Shown here one piece after another: positions 4,230 through 5,138 of a stretch of 5,138 nucleotides of DNA. A model generated the notes under the pieces. The model had not been told where the DNA came from. It did no database searches and saw nothing but the letters and a program-made list of their open reading frames with translations. Both the position numbers and the translations under genes were made by a program. Position 1 is the first letter of the stretch; each line of letters opens with the position of its first letter. The stretch spans positions 1 through 5,138 of the forward strand of contig DBHP01000093.1 in assembly GCA_002295705.1 (NCBI GenBank), given 5' to 3'. Source of the stretch: Candidatus Neomicrothrix sp. UBA825 (GTDB lineage: Bacteria > Actinomycetota > Acidimicrobiia > Acidimicrobiales > UBA8592).

Positions 4230-5138
4230 TTATTTGTCTTCTAGAAACTTCTTAAAGATACCGCCTATCTCTGCTGCAGCAAGAAGAAACCCATCATGAC
4301 CGTTTGGATCTTCTATCTCTTCGTAACTACAGCTTCCTCCAACTGACTGGATAACCTTTTGAATCTCTTGTTGCTGGTGAGGTGGGTAAAGGATATCTGT
4401 TGAAATACTAGCGGTTGCGACTTTAGCCCTTATTCTCCTTGCGGCATTCTCTAGTGAACCTCTTCCTCTAGATATATCATGAGTGTCCATTGCGCGATTC
4501 AATACAAGATAAGAGTTAGCATCAAATCTGCGTATTAACTTCTCGCCGTGATAATCAAGATAAGACTCGACTTCGAATCTATCCCATAAGCCAAAGAGAG
4601 AGTCCTTGTCAACTAAATCGCGACCGAAGCGTGCTTGAAAACTTGTATCGCTTCGGTAATGAATTTGAGCTATTGCACGCGCTGTTGCTAGCCCTGCATG
4701 TGGGCCGTCTCCTGGGACTGCTTCATAGTAGTTCCCTTCTCGCCATCTAGGGTCAAGCGCTATAGTTGCTCTCCCGACAGCGCTCCACGCGATCTGTTGA
4801 GCGCTAGCGGCAAGGGATGTCGCTACAGGAGCAATTCTGGATGCTCGCTCTGGGAACATTGCTCCCCACTCAAGGACTTGCATACCGCCCATTGACCCAC
4901 CGATTATGGCATGCCATTTGTTAATTCCTAGGTAATCAGCAACTTTTGCTTGGGCTCTTACTATATCTCGGATTGTGATATTAGGGAATACGCTCCCATA
5001 TGGTCTGTTGTTCACAGGGTTAAGTGAAGACGGACCCGTGCTACCTTGGCAACCGCCAAGAACATTTATGCAAACAACAAAAAATTCGTCTGTATCTACT
5101 GCTTTTCCGGAACCGACAATATCGTCCCACCACCCTTT
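4230..5138 (-). CDS. metX: Homoserine O-acetyltransferase (5'-truncated by window edge)
   Basis: The frame is open from the window end to TAA at 4230: 302 residues, beginning KGWWDDIVGSGKAVDTDEFF. The enzyme acetylates L-homoserine with acetyl-CoA, a committed step of methionine synthesis in the cytoplasm. It is an alpha/beta hydrolase. Visible marks (fragment numbering) are NVLGGCQGSTGPSS at 25-38, the nucleophile elbow GGSMGGMQ with Ser82, the YRSDTSFQARFGRD block at 161-174, MDTHDISRGRG at 217-227, acid Asp248 in TDILYPPHQ, and His281 in NGHDGF, completing the Ser-Asp-His triad. Usual length is about 370-380 residues, so some 70-80 N-terminal residues are missing. A GTG at 5015 is not the start, since the family motifs continue upstream of it. 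Some MetX members use succinyl-CoA; the sequence seen does not settle this. Any upstream riboswitch lies outside the window. Confidence 0.96.
   Translation of the reverse strand, partial: KGWWDDIVGSGKAVDTDEFFVVCINVLGGCQGSTGPSSLNPVNNRPYGSVFPNITIRDIVRAQAKVADYLGINKWHAIIGGSMGGMQVLEWGAMFPERASRIAPVATSLAASAQQIAWSAVGRATIALDPRWREGNYYEAVPGDGPHAGLATARAIAQIHYRSDTSFQARFGRDLVDKDSLFGLWDRFEVESYLDYHGEKLIRRFDANSYLVLNRAMDTHDISRGRGSLENAARRIRAKVATASISTDILYPPHQQQEIQKVIQSVGGSCSYEEIEDPNGHDGFLLAAAEIGGIFKKFLEDK

Noticed and set aside
5015..5015. GTG at 5015 as start of metX
   Set aside because: The upstream frame stays open to the edge and encodes MetX motifs (NVLGGCQGSTGPSS), so the gene is truncated, not started here.
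5045..5060. CTTGGC/GCCAAG inverted repeat
   Set aside because: It lies within the metX codons for the conserved LGGCQG motif and has no T-tract, so coding constraint explains it.

Overview
Every gene I can support in this window lies on the minus strand, so the transcription order runs from high to low coordinates. The window suggests an actinobacterium, most likely of the class Acidimicrobiia, with moderate to low GC by eye. The main clue is the N-terminal signature G-P-D-W-W-x6-K-W-Y-P-P of the membrane protein at 1678-2424, which I associate with membrane proteins of that class. Supporting clues are three tRNA genes without an encoded CCA, a Gly-Cys-Val tRNA order, starts that look leaderless (TAnnnT six bases before ATG), and a MutM variant beginning MPEGIEVE. 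This assignment is inference.

Layout in transcription order: (1) 5138-4230 is metX, homoserine O-acetyltransferase, missing its N-terminus beyond the window edge. (2) 4200-3418 is a MutM/Fpg-family DNA glycosylase with an altered C-terminal zinc knuckle. (3) 3412-3032 is a secreted-then-anchored single-pass membrane protein of 126 residues, starting five bases after the mutM stop. These three are tightly spaced and read as one operon. (4) 2982-2755 is a small soluble conserved-looking protein of 75 residues. (5) 2692-2620 is tRNA-Gly(GCC), followed at 2550-2476 by tRNA-Cys(GCA). (6) 2424-1678 is a four-helix membrane protein placed between tRNA-Cys and the next tRNA. (7) 1624-1551 is tRNA-Val(GAC), followed three bases later by a 27-codon single-helix microprotein ORF (1547-1464). 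(8) 1397-1 is a secreted FG-GAP (integrin-alpha-like) beta-propeller protein, cut off by the window start inside its seventh repeat.

The genes fall into two parts: a housekeeping part (methionine biosynthesis, oxidative DNA repair, tRNAs) and an envelope part (four predicted membrane or exported products). I see no transposase, integrase, CRISPR array, attachment-site duplication or defence cassette, and no clear new multi-gene system. The points most worth checking are the microprotein directly behind tRNA-Val, the membrane gene lodged in the tRNA cluster, the 8-bp tandem repeat that can shift the frame of the 126-residue gene, the 13-codon ORF with the best Shine-Dalgarno in the window, and the altered zinc site in MutM. 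No gene-free stretch exceeds 300 bases; the longest spacers are about 50 to 70 bases.
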